Below, in pieces: positions 1-8,071 of a stretch of DNA of 64,000 bases. The position numbers were made by a program, and so were the translations under genes. The notes under the pieces are model-generated. The model was not told where the DNA came from, did no database searches, and was given only the letters and a program-made list of their open reading frames with translations. The number at the start of each line of letters is the position of its first letter. Within the stretch, counting starts at the first letter, position 1. The stretch is from Hymenobacter siberiensis (lineage in GTDB: Bacteria; Bacteroidota; Bacteroidia; Cytophagales; Hymenobacteraceae), in the NCBI RefSeq assembly GCF_018967845.1, contig NZ_JAHLZZ010000001.1:3472001-3536000 (forward strand). The letters are read 5' to 3'.

Positions 1-2202
1 CAGCGCGGGCTGAAACCGGCGCAGGCGTATTCGCTGGGGCCGAACTCCTTCTACTTCCGCCCCCTGTGGTCGCCGGACAGCAAGAAAATTGCCTACACCG
101 ACAAGAAGCTGAACCTATGGTATCTCGACCTGGCTTCGAAGAAAACCACCCGCGTGGCCGCCGATACCTACGGCCCGCTGCTGGACGAGCCGGCCCTCGA
201 CCCGGCCTGGTCGCCCGACGGGCAGTGGCTGGCCTACGCCCAGCAGATGCCCAACCACATGCGTACCGTGTGGATGTACCACCTGCCCAGCGGCCGCCGC
301 GTGGCCGTGAGCGACGGCCGCAGCGACGCCACCGCGCCCGCCTTCAGCCGCGACGGCAAGTACCTGTTTTTTACGGCCAGCAACGACGTGGCCCTGCGCG
401 CTACCTGGCTGGACATGTCGTCGTATGACCGCAACAGCAAGCGCACGCTGTATGTGGCCGTGCTCAACCGCCGCGACACTTCGCCCTTCGCCCCGCAGAG
501 CGACGAGGAAAAAGAGGCCATCAGCAAGCCCGACTCGATTATTGTGGGCAAGCCGGTGGGCAACCGCCCCGCGCCCAAAGTGGCCGTGAAGGATTTGAAG
601 CCGCGCAAGCCCGTTGCCACCGCCAAAATCGTAATTGATACCGTGGGCCTGGGGCAGCGCATTCTGGCCCTGCCCGGCTCGGTGGTGGGTGAGCTCAGCA
701 ACGTGCAGGTGGCCGACGGCGACAAAATATTCTACCTGGAGCAGGTGCCCGCCAGCGTGGCCGCCGGCCCCGATGCCACGCCTACTGCCCCCAACCACCG
801 CCTGCACCGCTACGATTTGAAAGAGCGCAAAAGCGAGCTGTACCTGGCCGAAGTGAACGACTACGCCGTGAGCACCGACGGTAACAAGCTGCTCTACATG
901 GCGCCGCACGATGCCTACGGCATTGTGGAAGCGGCCGGCAAACCAGTGGCCAACGACGGCAAAATGGCGCTGACGAGCCTCGACGCCTACGTGGACCCGC
1001 GCCACGAATGGGCCCAGATGTTCGACGAAGTGTGGCGCCTGGAGCGCGACTACTTCTACGACCCCGGCATGCACGGGCTCGACTGGGCCGCCACCAAAAA
1101 GAAGTACGCCGGCTTTCTGCCCTACGTGGCGCACCGGGCCGACCTCAACTACCTATTTGCCGAGATGATGGGCGAGATGGTGGTGGGCCACAACTACGTA
1201 AGCGGCGGCGACATGCCCAGCCTCACGGCCAACCCCGTGGGTCTGCTCGGGGCCGACTACGAGGTAGTGGACGGGGTTTACCGCTTCAAAAAGGTATTCA
1301 ACGGCGAGAGCTTCAACCCCAGCCTGCGCGCCCCCCTCACCGGCCCCGGCGTGGGCGTGCGGGCCGGCGACTACCTGCTGGCCGTGAACAACCGCCCGCT
1401 GCGCGGCACCGACAACGTGTATAGCTTCTTCGAGAACACCGTGGGCAAGCAGATTACCCTGCTGGTGAACGATAAGCCCGGCCCCAAAGGAGCCCGCGAG
1501 GTAACCGTGGTGCCCGTGGCCAGCGAAGCCACCCTACGCCGCATTGCCTGGGTCGAGGATAACCGCCGCACCGTAGACCGGCTCACGGGTGGCAAGGTGG
1601 CCTACGTGTACCTGCCCAACACCGGAGCCGAAGGCTACGAGTTTTTCAACCGCTACTATTTCAGCCAGCTCGATAAGCAGGCCGTAATTGTGGACGAGCG
1701 GTTCAATGGCGGCGGCTTCGTGGCCGACTACATTTTGGACCTGCTCAACCGGCCCCTACTCAGCTACTGGGCCCCGCGGGAGGGCCGGCCGTTTACCTCG
1801 CCGGGCTCGTCCATCTACGGACCCAAGGTGATGCTGGTGAACGAGTTTGCTGGCTCCGGTGGCGATGCGCTGCCGGCGTTTTTCCGGCAGCGCGGGCTGG
1901 GCACGGTCATCGGCAAGCGCACCTGGGGCGGCCTGGTGGGTATTTCTGGCTACCCGCCGCTCATCGACGGCGGCAGCGTAACCTCGCCCAGCTTTGCCGT
2001 GTACAGCCCCGATGGCAAGTGGGAAATTGAGAACGAAGGCGTGGCCCCCGACATCGAAGTAGACGTGCGCCCCGCCGACACCCAGAACGGTGCCGACCCG
2101 CAGCTGGCCAAAGCCATTGAGGTGATTTTGCAGGACCTGGCCAAGCAGCCGGCCAAGTCGCAGGGCATTCCGGCGCAGTACCCGCTGCGCGGCCGGGAGT
2201 AA
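1..2202 (+). CDS. Tricorn-like S41 peptidase, 5' end missing
   Basis: The frame is open from base 1, so the gene starts upstream; 733 codons plus stop are visible. The N-terminal part has WD40/TolB-like propeller repeats (LWSPDSKKIAY, DPAWSPDGQWLAY, PAFSRDGKYLFF). A PDZ-like segment follows at about 1230-1500 (AGDYLLAVNNRPLRG). The end is an S41 protease domain with the nucleophile motif NEFAGSGGDALP, a likely catalytic His in VVGHNYVSGG and a Glu in IENEGVAPDIEVD. These correspond to the Ser, His and Glu of archaeal tricorn protease. Family members degrade oligopeptides; most Bacteroidota forms carry a signal peptide, which is not visible here. It is followed after 9 bases by a hairpin repeat interrupted by an IS. 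Confidence 0.93.
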   Translation, partial: QRGLKPAQAYSLGPNSFYFRPLWSPDSKKIAYTDKKLNLWYLDLASKKTTRVAADTYGPLLDEPALDPAWSPDGQWLAYAQQMPNHMRTVWMYHLPSGRRVAVSDGRSDATAPAFSRDGKYLFFTASNDVALRATWLDMSSYDRNSKRTLYVAVLNRRDTSPFAPQSDEEKEAISKPDSIIVGKPVGNRPAPKVAVKDLKPRKPVATAKIVIDTVGLGQRILALPGSVVGELSNVQVADGDKIFYLEQVPASVAAGPDATPTAPNHRLHRYDLKERKSELYLAEVNDYAVSTDGNKLLYMAPHDAYGIVEAAGKPVANDGKMALTSLDAYVDPRHEWAQMFDEVWRLERDYFYDPGMHGLDWAATKKKYAGFLPYVAHRADLNYLFAEMMGEMVVGHNYVSGGDMPSLTANPVGLLGADYEVVDGVYRFKKVFNGESFNPSLRAPLTGPGVGVRAGDYLLAVNNRPLRGTDNVYSFFENTVGKQITLLVNDKPGPKGAREVTVVPVASEATLRRIAWVEDNRRTVDRLTGGKVAYVYLPNTGAEGYEFFNRYYFSQLDKQAVIVDERFNGGGFVADYILDLLNRPLLSYWAPREGRPFTSPGSSIYGPKVMLVNEFAGSGGDALPAFFRQRGLGTVIGKRTWGGLVGISGYPPLIDGGSVTSPSFAVYSPDGKWEIENEGVAPDIEVDVRPADTQNGADPQLAKAIEVILQDLAKQPAKSQGIPAQYPLRGRE

Positions 2203-2211
2203 CCAACTGTC

Positions 2212-2283
2212 ATGCTGAACGCAGTGAAGCATCTGAGTAAAGCAAAGCGTCCGGAACTTATCCAGGCACTTTACTCAGATGCT
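2212..2283. repeat. Left half of palindromic repeat split by the IS
   Basis: The arm at 2212-2239 (ATGCTGAACGCAGTGAAGCA and onward) is the reverse complement of 3483-3510. Without the IS this would be one hairpin of the same type as the intact copy at 26543-26623. The IS4-family element sits in its right half. Confidence 0.85.
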
Positions 2284-3483
2284 ACTCTACCCTACTATTT
2301 TTCAGGTACAAAAACGGGGCAGCCCGACCTTTGGGGTTACGACACCACCAAAAAACCGTTCTGCCCCGTGAAGCAACACTTCGCTGCTAAAATTACGACG
2401 CTTTTGCAACAGGCCCCGTTTGTGGGCCACTTGTCCCGCCAAAAGTTTGTGGGCCAGTTCATTCTTGGCCTGATAAAGAGCCGCAACGTGCAATTCGGCG
2501 AGGTGGCCCAGCACCTCAATGACGCGGCCAAGCCCGCCTCGAACGAAACGCGCATTCAGGACTTTTTCCGCGAAGTAGACCTCAATTACGTACTGTTGGC
2601 CAGGCTTTTACTGAGTTTGTTGCCTGCGCAGGGCAAGCTGCGCTTATGCCTCGACCGCACGGAGTGGGACTTCGGCCAGTGCCAGGTGAACATCCTGCTC
2701 GTCACCGTCGGCACGGGCGAGGTCCACGTGCCCCTTTATTGGCACCTGCTCGACAACCGCAGCGGCAACTCCAACGCCGCCGACCGCATCGCGGTGCTCG
2801 AAAAGTGCCTGGCCTTGCTGGGCAAAGACCGCATCGGCCTGGTCGTGGGCGACCGGGAATTTGTCGGCCATGCGTGGTTCAAGTGGCTCAAAGACAATGG
2901 GCTTAATTTTGTCATGCGCGTGCCCAAGCACCACTGCCTGACCCACGCCGACGGCCGGCGGCAGGCCGTGGCCGACCTGGGCCTGGTGCCGGGGCAGGTG
3001 CGCCGCTTCGCCCACGTGCAGGTCGACGGGGTCTGGGGACAGGCCTGGGTCAAGGCCGTGGCGGCGGACGCGTTTGTCTTCCTGTTTGCCACGGCCGGCC
3101 TGAACCACCTCGCGCAACTCTATGCCAAGCGCTGGACGATTGAGCAATGCTTTCAAAATCTGAAAGGGCGGGGCTTTAACCTGGAAGCCACCCACTTGCG
3201 CTGTTTCCAAAAGCTGCGCAAGCTCGTGGCCCTGGTCAGCCTGGCCTACGCGTTTTGTCTGGGCGTGGGCGCGGCCGCCCACGGCGGCCGCCAGCCCATT
3301 GCCCGCAAAAACCACGGCTACCGGGCCGCCAGCCTGAGCCGCCACGGCCTCAATCTGCTCCGCCAACTCGCCCGCCCGCTGACCCTGCCCGAGGACCCAT
3401 TGGCCCGCTTGGTTGAAACGCTACTGAACTGGATTACGAGGCAACTTGCTAAAAATCAATTACTAAAAATAGTAGGGTAGAGT
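2284..3483 (+). mobile_element. IS4-family insertion sequence, complete
   Basis: The element is 1200 bp with perfect 19-bp terminal inverted repeats: ACTCTACCCTACTATTTTT at 2284-2302 and its reverse complement at 3465-3483. It is flanked by an 11-bp direct repeat ACTCAGATGCT at 2273-2283 and 3484-3494, which is the target duplication. A duplication of 10-13 bp fits the IS4 group. One transposase gene fills it and appears intact, so the insertion looks recent. It landed in an intergenic hairpin repeat. Confidence 0.95.
2368..3480 (+). CDS. IS4-family DDE transposase
   Basis: This is the transposase of the surrounding IS. The first catalytic Asp is in LCLDRTEWDFG and the second in VVGDREFVGHAW. 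The Glu lies in the Y-R-E-K-like signature YAKRWTIEQCFQNLKGRG, the usual IS4 DDE arrangement. The frame is open back to an ATG at 2212, but that ATG lies outside the IS in the host repeat, so it is not the native start. GTG at 2368 (VKQHFAAK) is the first plausible start inside the element; a TTG further in is possible. From GTG the protein is 370 residues. The stop lies within the right terminal repeat, as is common. Confidence 0.9.
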   Translation: MKQHFAAKITTLLQQAPFVGHLSRQKFVGQFILGLIKSRNVQFGEVAQHLNDAAKPASNETRIQDFFREVDLNYVLLARLLLSLLPAQGKLRLCLDRTEWDFGQCQVNILLVTVGTGEVHVPLYWHLLDNRSGNSNAADRIAVLEKCLALLGKDRIGLVVGDREFVGHAWFKWLKDNGLNFVMRVPKHHCLTHADGRRQAVADLGLVPGQVRRFAHVQVDGVWGQAWVKAVAADAFVFLFATAGLNHLAQLYAKRWTIEQCFQNLKGRGFNLEATHLRCFQKLRKLVALVSLAYAFCLGVGAAAHGGRQPIARKNHGYRAASLSRHGLNLLRQLARPLTLPEDPLARLVETLLNWITRQLAKNQLLKIVG

Positions 3484-3510
3484 ACTCAGATGCTTCACTG
3501 CGTTCAGCAT
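3483..3510. repeat. Right arm of palindromic repeat split by the IS
   Basis: TACTCAGATGCTTCACTGCG and the bases after it are the reverse complement of 2212-2239. The copy at 26543 continues with GACA after CAGCAT. Here the repeat instead runs into a MITE-A insertion whose target duplication is TAA. Confidence 0.8.
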
Positions 3511-3512
3511 AA

Positions 3513-3600
3513 GGAGTTGTTTAGAAAGTCACAAAGGTCCCCGAACGGTCATGCTGCGCTGCGCTCTGCATGACCGTTCGGGGATTTTCTAAACAACTCC
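3513..3600. mobile_element. MITE-A copy 1, 88 bp, TAA target duplication
   Basis: The ends GGAGTTGTTTAGAAAGTC and GATTTTCTAAACAACTCC are inverted repeats with one mismatch. TAA occurs directly outside both ends (3510-3512 and 3601-3603). The centre is a second palindrome, CGGTCATGC...GCATGACCG. Related copies are at 21090-21178 and 58058-58146. It has no coding capacity, so it would need an enzyme supplied in trans. Confidence 0.85.
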
Positions 3601-3615
3601 TAATGGTAGAAATGC

Positions 3616-4356
3616 CTACCGGTTATTCATCGCCCGAAACTGCTCGTCCAGCTCGGCCCGCGAGGCCAGGCGCGACTTTTCGGAGCTGCCGTAGCCCACT
3701 TCCTGCTCGCCGGCCGCCAGCCGCGCCATTACGGAATCGGCAAAGTCATCAACCGGCACGCCAAAGGTGTGCAGACCAGGACCACCGAGGTCAGTATTCA
3801 CAGCTGGCGGCACAATTTCGAACACCGCAATGCCCGTGGGCACCAGCTGGTGGCGCAGCGAGAGCGTGAACGAGTGCAATGCCGCCTTGGTGGCGCTGTA
3901 GATGGGCACGAACGCCGCCGGCGCAAACGACAGCCCCGACGTGACGTTGACAATGGCCGCGCCCGGCTGCTGGCGCAGGTGCGGCACCAGCAGCATAGCC
4001 AAATGAATGGGCGCTTCCACGTTGATAACCAGCTCTTGGCGGCGGGTTTCCCAGTCGGCCGCGGCATCATCGGCCAGCTGAATGCGGTTCTGGATGCCGG
4101 CGTTGTTCACCAGCACGTTGAGGGCGGGGTATTCGGTGGTGGCCCAGCACACCAGCTCGGTGCGCTCGGCGGCGGTGGCAATGTCGCCCTGGCGCGTAAT
4201 CAGGCCGGGGTAGCGCTGCTGGGCTTCGGCCAGCTTATCGGCCCGGCGGCCCACGATAATGACGGTGCTGCCGGCCTGCAGAAAACGGATGGCCAGTGCC
4301 AAGCCAATGCCCGAGGCCCCGCCGGTGAGCAGGATGGTGTTGGTGGCTAAGTTCAT
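3616..4356 (-). CDS. SDR-family oxidoreductase (DltE-like)
   Basis: This is a 246-residue classical short-chain dehydrogenase. The NAD(P)-binding motif TGGASGIG is near residue 12, NNAG near residue 87, and the catalytic Tyr and Lys are in YSATKAALHSF. The ATG at 4356 (MNLATNTILLTGG) places the Rossmann fold at the N-terminus as expected; the frame runs 21 codons further upstream without typical sequence. The substrate cannot be told from sequence. It diverges from the acetyltransferase at 4491. Confidence 0.92.
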   Translation of the reverse strand: MNLATNTILLTGGASGIGLALAIRFLQAGSTVIIVGRRADKLAEAQQRYPGLITRQGDIATAAERTELVCWATTEYPALNVLVNNAGIQNRIQLADDAAADWETRRQELVINVEAPIHLAMLLVPHLRQQPGAAIVNVTSGLSFAPAAFVPIYSATKAALHSFTLSLRHQLVPTGIAVFEIVPPAVNTDLGGPGLHTFGVPVDDFADSVMARLAAGEQEVGYGSSEKSRLASRAELDEQFRAMNNR

Positions 4357-4437
4357 GGAGAAAAATAGAGGGTTTGAGAAGCAGGCGGCTAACAAGCCAG
4401 CCGCCCGGTTGGTTAGCAAAGCACCCCCGCGGGGCCT

Positions 4438-4445
4438 TATCTTGC
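4438..4445 (+). promoter_or_regulatory. Candidate -7 box for the acetyltransferase
   Basis: TATCTTGC lies 45 bases before the ATG at 4491. It resembles the Bacteroidota TAnnTTTG box in the TAnCTTnG form seen before other genes in this window. No clear -33 TTG lies at the ideal distance. Confidence 0.35.
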
Positions 4446-4490
4446 GGGCTTATTGCCGGGCTTATCGGCCCGGTGCGTCTCTTTTTTTAT

Positions 4491-5042
4491 ATGATTATAC
4501 TGGAACCCTTCAGGTCCGACGATTTCGCTCAGCTCATGGAATGGGTCGACGACGAGCGGCTGATGAAAGAGTGGAGCGGCTCGATGTTCTCCTTCCCTCT
4601 TACCGAGGCCGGCCTGAGCTGGTACATCGAAGGCTCCAATGATATGAATGACCCCAACGTCTTCATCTACAAAGCAGTGGATTCGAAAACCAGCGTCACC
4701 GTCGGGCACATCTCACTGGGCGGCATCAGCGAGCGCGACCGGGCCGGGCGCATCACCCGCGTGCTGGTGGGCAACACGACCGAGCGCCGCCGGGGCATCT
4801 GCCAGGCCATGGTGAAGGCCATGCTGCGCCTCGGGTTCGAGGACCTGAAATTGCACCGCATCAGCCTGGGCGTCTACGATTTCAACCACGCGGCCATCAA
4901 CTGCTACCTCAAGTGCGGCTTCCAGGAGGAGGGCCGCATGCGCGACGTGGTGCGCCACGGCGACGGCTACTGGACGCTCATCGAAATGGGCATTCTGGAG
5001 GATGAGTGGCGGGCGCTGTACCCGGCAATTCATGCCGTTTAG
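4491..5042 (+). CDS. GNAT-family N-acetyltransferase (RimJ/RimL type)
   Basis: The protein is 183 residues. The start is set at ATG 4491 (MIILEPFRSDDFAQLMEW), which matches the usual beginning of RimL-like acetyltransferases. Acetyl-CoA binding is indicated by VLVGNTTERRRGICQAMVKA, a variant of the R/Q-x-x-G-x-G/A loop. The conserved late region ISLGVYDFNHAAINCYLKCG, where an Asn and Tyr often contribute, is also present. Members acetylate ribosomal-protein N-termini, antibiotics or metabolites; the substrate is unknown. It is followed by a hairpin repeat and a convergent SDR gene. Confidence 0.9.
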   Translation: MIILEPFRSDDFAQLMEWVDDERLMKEWSGSMFSFPLTEAGLSWYIEGSNDMNDPNVFIYKAVDSKTSVTVGHISLGGISERDRAGRITRVLVGNTTERRRGICQAMVKAMLRLGFEDLKLHRISLGVYDFNHAAINCYLKCGFQEEGRMRDVVRHGDGYWTLIEMGILEDEWRALYPAIHAV

Positions 5043-5064
5043 TAGTTACCCGAACAGGGCGTTT

Positions 5065-5127
5065 TCATTCCGACGAAGGAGAAATCTGAGGGTGGAATTT
5101 ACCCAGATTCCTCCTTCGTCGGAATGA
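5065..5127. repeat. Palindromic intergenic repeat
   Basis: The 17-bp arms TCATTCCGACGAAGGAG (5065-5081) and CTCCTTCGTCGGAATGA (5111-5127) are exact inverted repeats. The element lies between convergent genes, so it could also end transcription, although no T-run follows. Confidence 0.8.
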
Positions 5128-5142
5128 CAAGCCTGCGGTGTC

Positions 5143-6012
5143 CTAATCCAGCAATTTCACCCCCGTGAGCACCTCGCTCAGCGCCCAGAGCCGCTGGGCA
5201 TTTTCGGGCGTATTGAAGGAGCTTTTCACGGGCTCGGCCTTTTTCTTGTCGAAATAGCCACCGCTGACGGTGCCCACCTCGGGCGCGGAGGCCAGGAAAA
5301 TGCTGGTTTCGGCCCCTTTTTCCACCGAAATCATGAAGGGCCGGCCCAGCTGCGTGAGAAAGCCCATCAGCCCACCCGAACTGTTGCCGAAGCCGCTGGC
5401 CACCACGCCGGGATGCAGCACGTTGGTGGTAATGTTGGCAATGCCGTGGGTGCGCAGGCGGCGGGCCAGCTCCTGCGTGAACATGATGTTGTAGAGCTTG
5501 GTGTTGGCGTACACGCGCAAGCCGCCGTAGCCGCTGGCCGACTGAAAGTCAGCCAAATCCGGCCGGGCAATGCGGTACGCTTCGGAGGCTACGTTGACCA
5601 CGCGGGCGGCGGGGCTGGCCTTGAGCTTATCGAAGAGCAGGGCCGTGAGCAGGAACGGGCCGAGGTGGTTGGTGGCCACCCCCAGCTCGTTGCCATCGGG
5701 CGAGAGCTGGCGCTCGGCCCCGAAAATCAGCCCGGCGTTATTCACCAGCACGTCGAGGCGCGGGTAGCGGGCGTTGAACTCGGCAGCGGCGCGGCGCACC
5801 TGGTCGAGGTCGGCGAGGTCGGCGAGCAGGATGTCGACATGGTTGTGGCCGGCGGCGGCTTTAATTTCCTGCTGAGTATCGGCTGCTTTTTCGGCGCTGC
5901 GGGCCAGAATGACGATGTGAGCACCCTTTTTGGCCAGCTCAGTGGCCGTGACTTTGCCGATGCCGGAGGTAGCTCCGGTGACGAGGATTATCTGATTTTG
6001 AAGGTCGGGCAT
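5143..6012 (-). CDS. SDR-family oxidoreductase (retinol-dehydrogenase-like)
   Basis: The protein is 289 residues. VTGATSGIG near residue 11 binds NAD(P), NNAG follows the central strand, and the active Tyr and Lys are in YANTKLYNIMF. The segment VLHPGVVASGFG is typical of the WW-domain-oxidoreductase and retinol-dehydrogenase group. The substrate is unknown. The start ATG at 6012 precedes the Rossmann motif by about ten residues. A palindromic repeat lies just upstream. Confidence 0.92.
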   Translation of the reverse strand: MPDLQNQIILVTGATSGIGKVTATELAKKGAHIVILARSAEKAADTQQEIKAAAGHNHVDILLADLADLDQVRRAAAEFNARYPRLDVLVNNAGLIFGAERQLSPDGNELGVATNHLGPFLLTALLFDKLKASPAARVVNVASEAYRIARPDLADFQSASGYGGLRVYANTKLYNIMFTQELARRLRTHGIANITTNVLHPGVVASGFGNSSGGLMGFLTQLGRPFMISVEKGAETSIFLASAPEVGTVSGGYFDKKKAEPVKSSFNTPENAQRLWALSEVLTGVKLLD

Positions 6013-6088
6013 GAGGGATGAGCGTAGGTTTGTTCTGGGGTAAACGTAACTCCGGCCAGAATGCTTGGTTTATTTCCGGTCGCAATCA

Positions 6089-6196
6089 AAAAGAACGTCA
6101 TGCCGAGCGCAGCCGAGGCATCTCGCGTGAGTCGTTGAACGACCCCAAATAACCCCGAGCGAGATGCCTCGGCTCCGCTCGGCATGACGTTCTTTT
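6089..6196. repeat. CGTCATGC-type palindromic repeat
   Basis: The arms AGAACGTCATGCCGAGCG and CGCTCGGCATGACGTTCT bound a 108-bp hairpin with inner arms GAGGCATCTCGC and GCGAGATGCCTC. This is the most frequent repeat family in the window (also at 16010, 34318 and 36946; shorter forms at 14996, 19466 and 32842). Confidence 0.88.
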
Positions 6197-6239
6197 GTGC
6201 CCTTCCCTATTCAAACCACATTGCCCATCTCCCCTACCC

Positions 6240-6860
6240 ATGAAAGTCCTCCTGCTCATCGATATTCAAAACGATTTCCTGCCCGGCGGCCGGCTGGCCG
6301 TGCCCGAGGGCGACGCCATTATACCGCTGGCGAATGCGTTGCAAGCGCATTTCGACCTGGTGGTGGCCACCCAGGACTGGCACCCGGCCAGCCACGAGAG
6401 CTTCGCCAGCAACCACGCCGGCCGCAGCCAGTTCGAGCAGATTGACTTGCACGGCCTACCGCAGGTGCTCTGGCCCGACCACTGCACCCAGGCCAGCAAC
6501 GGCGCGGCCCTGGCCCCCGCGCTGCATACGGAACGCATCGAAGCCATCTTCCGCAAGGGCATGCACCCGGAAATTGACAGCTATAGCGCATTTTTTGACA
6601 ATGGCCACCGCAAAAGCACCGGCCTGGCCGACTACCTGCGCGGCCGGGGCGTGACCGAAGTTTTCGTGGCCGGCCTGGCCGCCGACTATTGTGTGTACTA
6701 CTCGGCCCTCGACGCGCTGGCCGCCGGCTTTGCCACCACCGTCGTCACCGATGCTACCCGCGCTATCTCGGCCGAGGGCTGGGCAGCAGCGCAGGCCGAT
6801 TTGCAAGCAAAAGGAGCTTGCCTTATGGCGAGCCCGGTCCTGCTATCAGCCGCAGTTTAA
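6240..6860 (+). CDS. pncA: Nicotinamidase/pyrazinamidase
   Basis: This enzyme hydrolyses nicotinamide to nicotinate for NAD salvage. The protein is 206 residues, close to E. coli PncA. The catalytic Asp is in LLIDIQNDFLPGG, the Lys in FRKGMHPEIDSYSAFFDN and the Cys in AADYCVYYSALDA. The metal-binding region TQDWHPASHESF is also conserved. The start is ATG 6240 (MKVLLLIDIQNDF). The frame runs 15 codons further upstream into the repeat, which is not native coding sequence. Confidence 0.96.
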   Translation: MKVLLLIDIQNDFLPGGRLAVPEGDAIIPLANALQAHFDLVVATQDWHPASHESFASNHAGRSQFEQIDLHGLPQVLWPDHCTQASNGAALAPALHTERIEAIFRKGMHPEIDSYSAFFDNGHRKSTGLADYLRGRGVTEVFVAGLAADYCVYYSALDALAAGFATTVVTDATRAISAEGWAAAQADLQAKGACLMASPVLLSAAV

Positions 6861-6894
6861 GTAAGCGCTGCTATAAAGCTAGCAGTAGTTTAAG

Positions 6895-7725
6895 CTACAG
6901 CCGCTTGCTCAGCAGCATGCCCGAATACGCATAGCCGTTGGCATTCAGCCCCTGCAAGGGCATCAATGACAGGCCGCGGCGGCCGGCCACTTTGTGCAGC
7001 TGCGGAACTACCACGCCCATGGTTGCGCCCACGGCGTAGCCCACGAGGTTGTCGGTGAGGAAGTGCTTGCCGGCTTCGATGCGGAAGTAGGCCACGGCGG
7101 CGGGTATTACGGCCGCCGCGCCCCACACGAAGGGCTCGCCGGCGTAGCCGGGATTGAAATCGTGCATGACTTTGGCGGCGAAGAAGGTGGCCGTGGCTGT
7201 GTGGCCGGTGTGCCCGGCGAAGAAGGAATTGGTGGCGATTTTGCCCGAGCGCCCACCGCCGCCCTCGGTGCCGTAGAGATAGGGCCGGTAGCGGTAGATA
7301 TTGCCCACCGAGGTAGTGAACAGTGCATCGGTGGCCAGCATTGTTTCGATATACAGGCCTACTACCTGGCCGTAGTGGCCGCGCACGTTGTCGTTGAGGG
7401 CCAGCAGGGCGGGCGCGATGACCAGCGTGGGGTAGCAGAGCAAGTCGCTGGCGGTCTGGGCGCGGTCGCTGTACCAGCCAGCCGAGAAGCGGTCGATTTT
7501 TGGAATATCGTTTTTGTTGAGCGCGGCCAGCTCGGCATCGCTCAGGCCGCTTTTCTGCTGCACGCGGTAGAGACCGAAAGCGCTGGTCGCGCCCAGCCCC
7601 AGGATGATGGGGCCATCGACGGCGAAGCGGGTGTGATAGGGCGAAGCTGAGTGCTGCGCCTGGGCGACGGGGGCGGCACCGGTAAGCAGGGAGCCCACAA
7701 GAGCGAGCGCGGAAAAAAATTTCAT
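6895..7725 (-). CDS. Secreted PAP2-family phosphatase
   Basis: The protein is 276 residues with a Sec signal peptide ending near AQAQ (residues 1-24). The lipid-phosphatase signatures are in order: RYRP in NIYRYRPYLYG, AGHTGHTATATFF in place of PSGH, and RIEAGKHFLTDNLVG for SR-x5-H-x3-D. Such proteins dephosphorylate membrane phospholipids or undecaprenyl pyrophosphate on the outer face of the membrane. A frameshifted paralogue lies at 12555-13498. Confidence 0.9.
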   Translation of the reverse strand: MKFFSALALVGSLLTGAAPVAQAQHSASPYHTRFAVDGPIILGLGATSAFGLYRVQQKSGLSDAELAALNKNDIPKIDRFSAGWYSDRAQTASDLLCYPTLVIAPALLALNDNVRGHYGQVVGLYIETMLATDALFTTSVGNIYRYRPYLYGTEGGGGRSGKIATNSFFAGHTGHTATATFFAAKVMHDFNPGYAGEPFVWGAAAVIPAAVAYFRIEAGKHFLTDNLVGYAVGATMGVVVPQLHKVAGRRGLSLMPLQGLNANGYAYSGMLLSKRL

Positions 7726-8071
7726 AGGTAAATAATTGGGTGACTGCGGTTACGCAGGCAACTTTTGCGTCAGGTGGTTTAACTCGTTTTTAGTTACTGG
7801 TTTCTCGTTGCTGGTCCCCGTCTTAAAAACGGCTCAAACGCGTTAAACCAGCAACAGCAACACATACCGCAGAAAGCCCTGCGTAACCGCAACTGGGTAA
7901 TATGGCCCAAAACGAAATTCTGCGCCCTGGGTTTCGGGGTGGTGATGGTCGCGAAAGGCTGGGGCTGCTTCCCTGCGCCTTTGGCACCGGCCCGAACGGC
8001 GCCGGGCCTTTGCAACGGCCGGACGGCTTTTCCCGTTGCCACGAAGGCGCTTGCTCTGCACCAACTTTCTT
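7726..8071. repeat. Gene-free stretch with nested inverted repeats
   Basis: There is no supported gene here. Outer arms TGCGGTTACGCAGG (7745-7758) and CCTGCGTAACCGCA (7878-7891) enclose GGTTTAAC (7776-7783) with GTTAAACC (7842-7849), and GTTGCTGG with CCAGCAAC. It looks like one intergenic palindromic element of about 147 bp. The remaining 180 bases hold no recognised site; the divergent promoters of both neighbours must lie in the stretch. Confidence 0.65.

Noticed and set aside
2212..2367. N-terminal extension of the transposase from ATG 2212
   Set aside because: The ATG and the next 24 codons lie outside the IS terminal repeat, in the host palindrome, so they cannot be native to the element.
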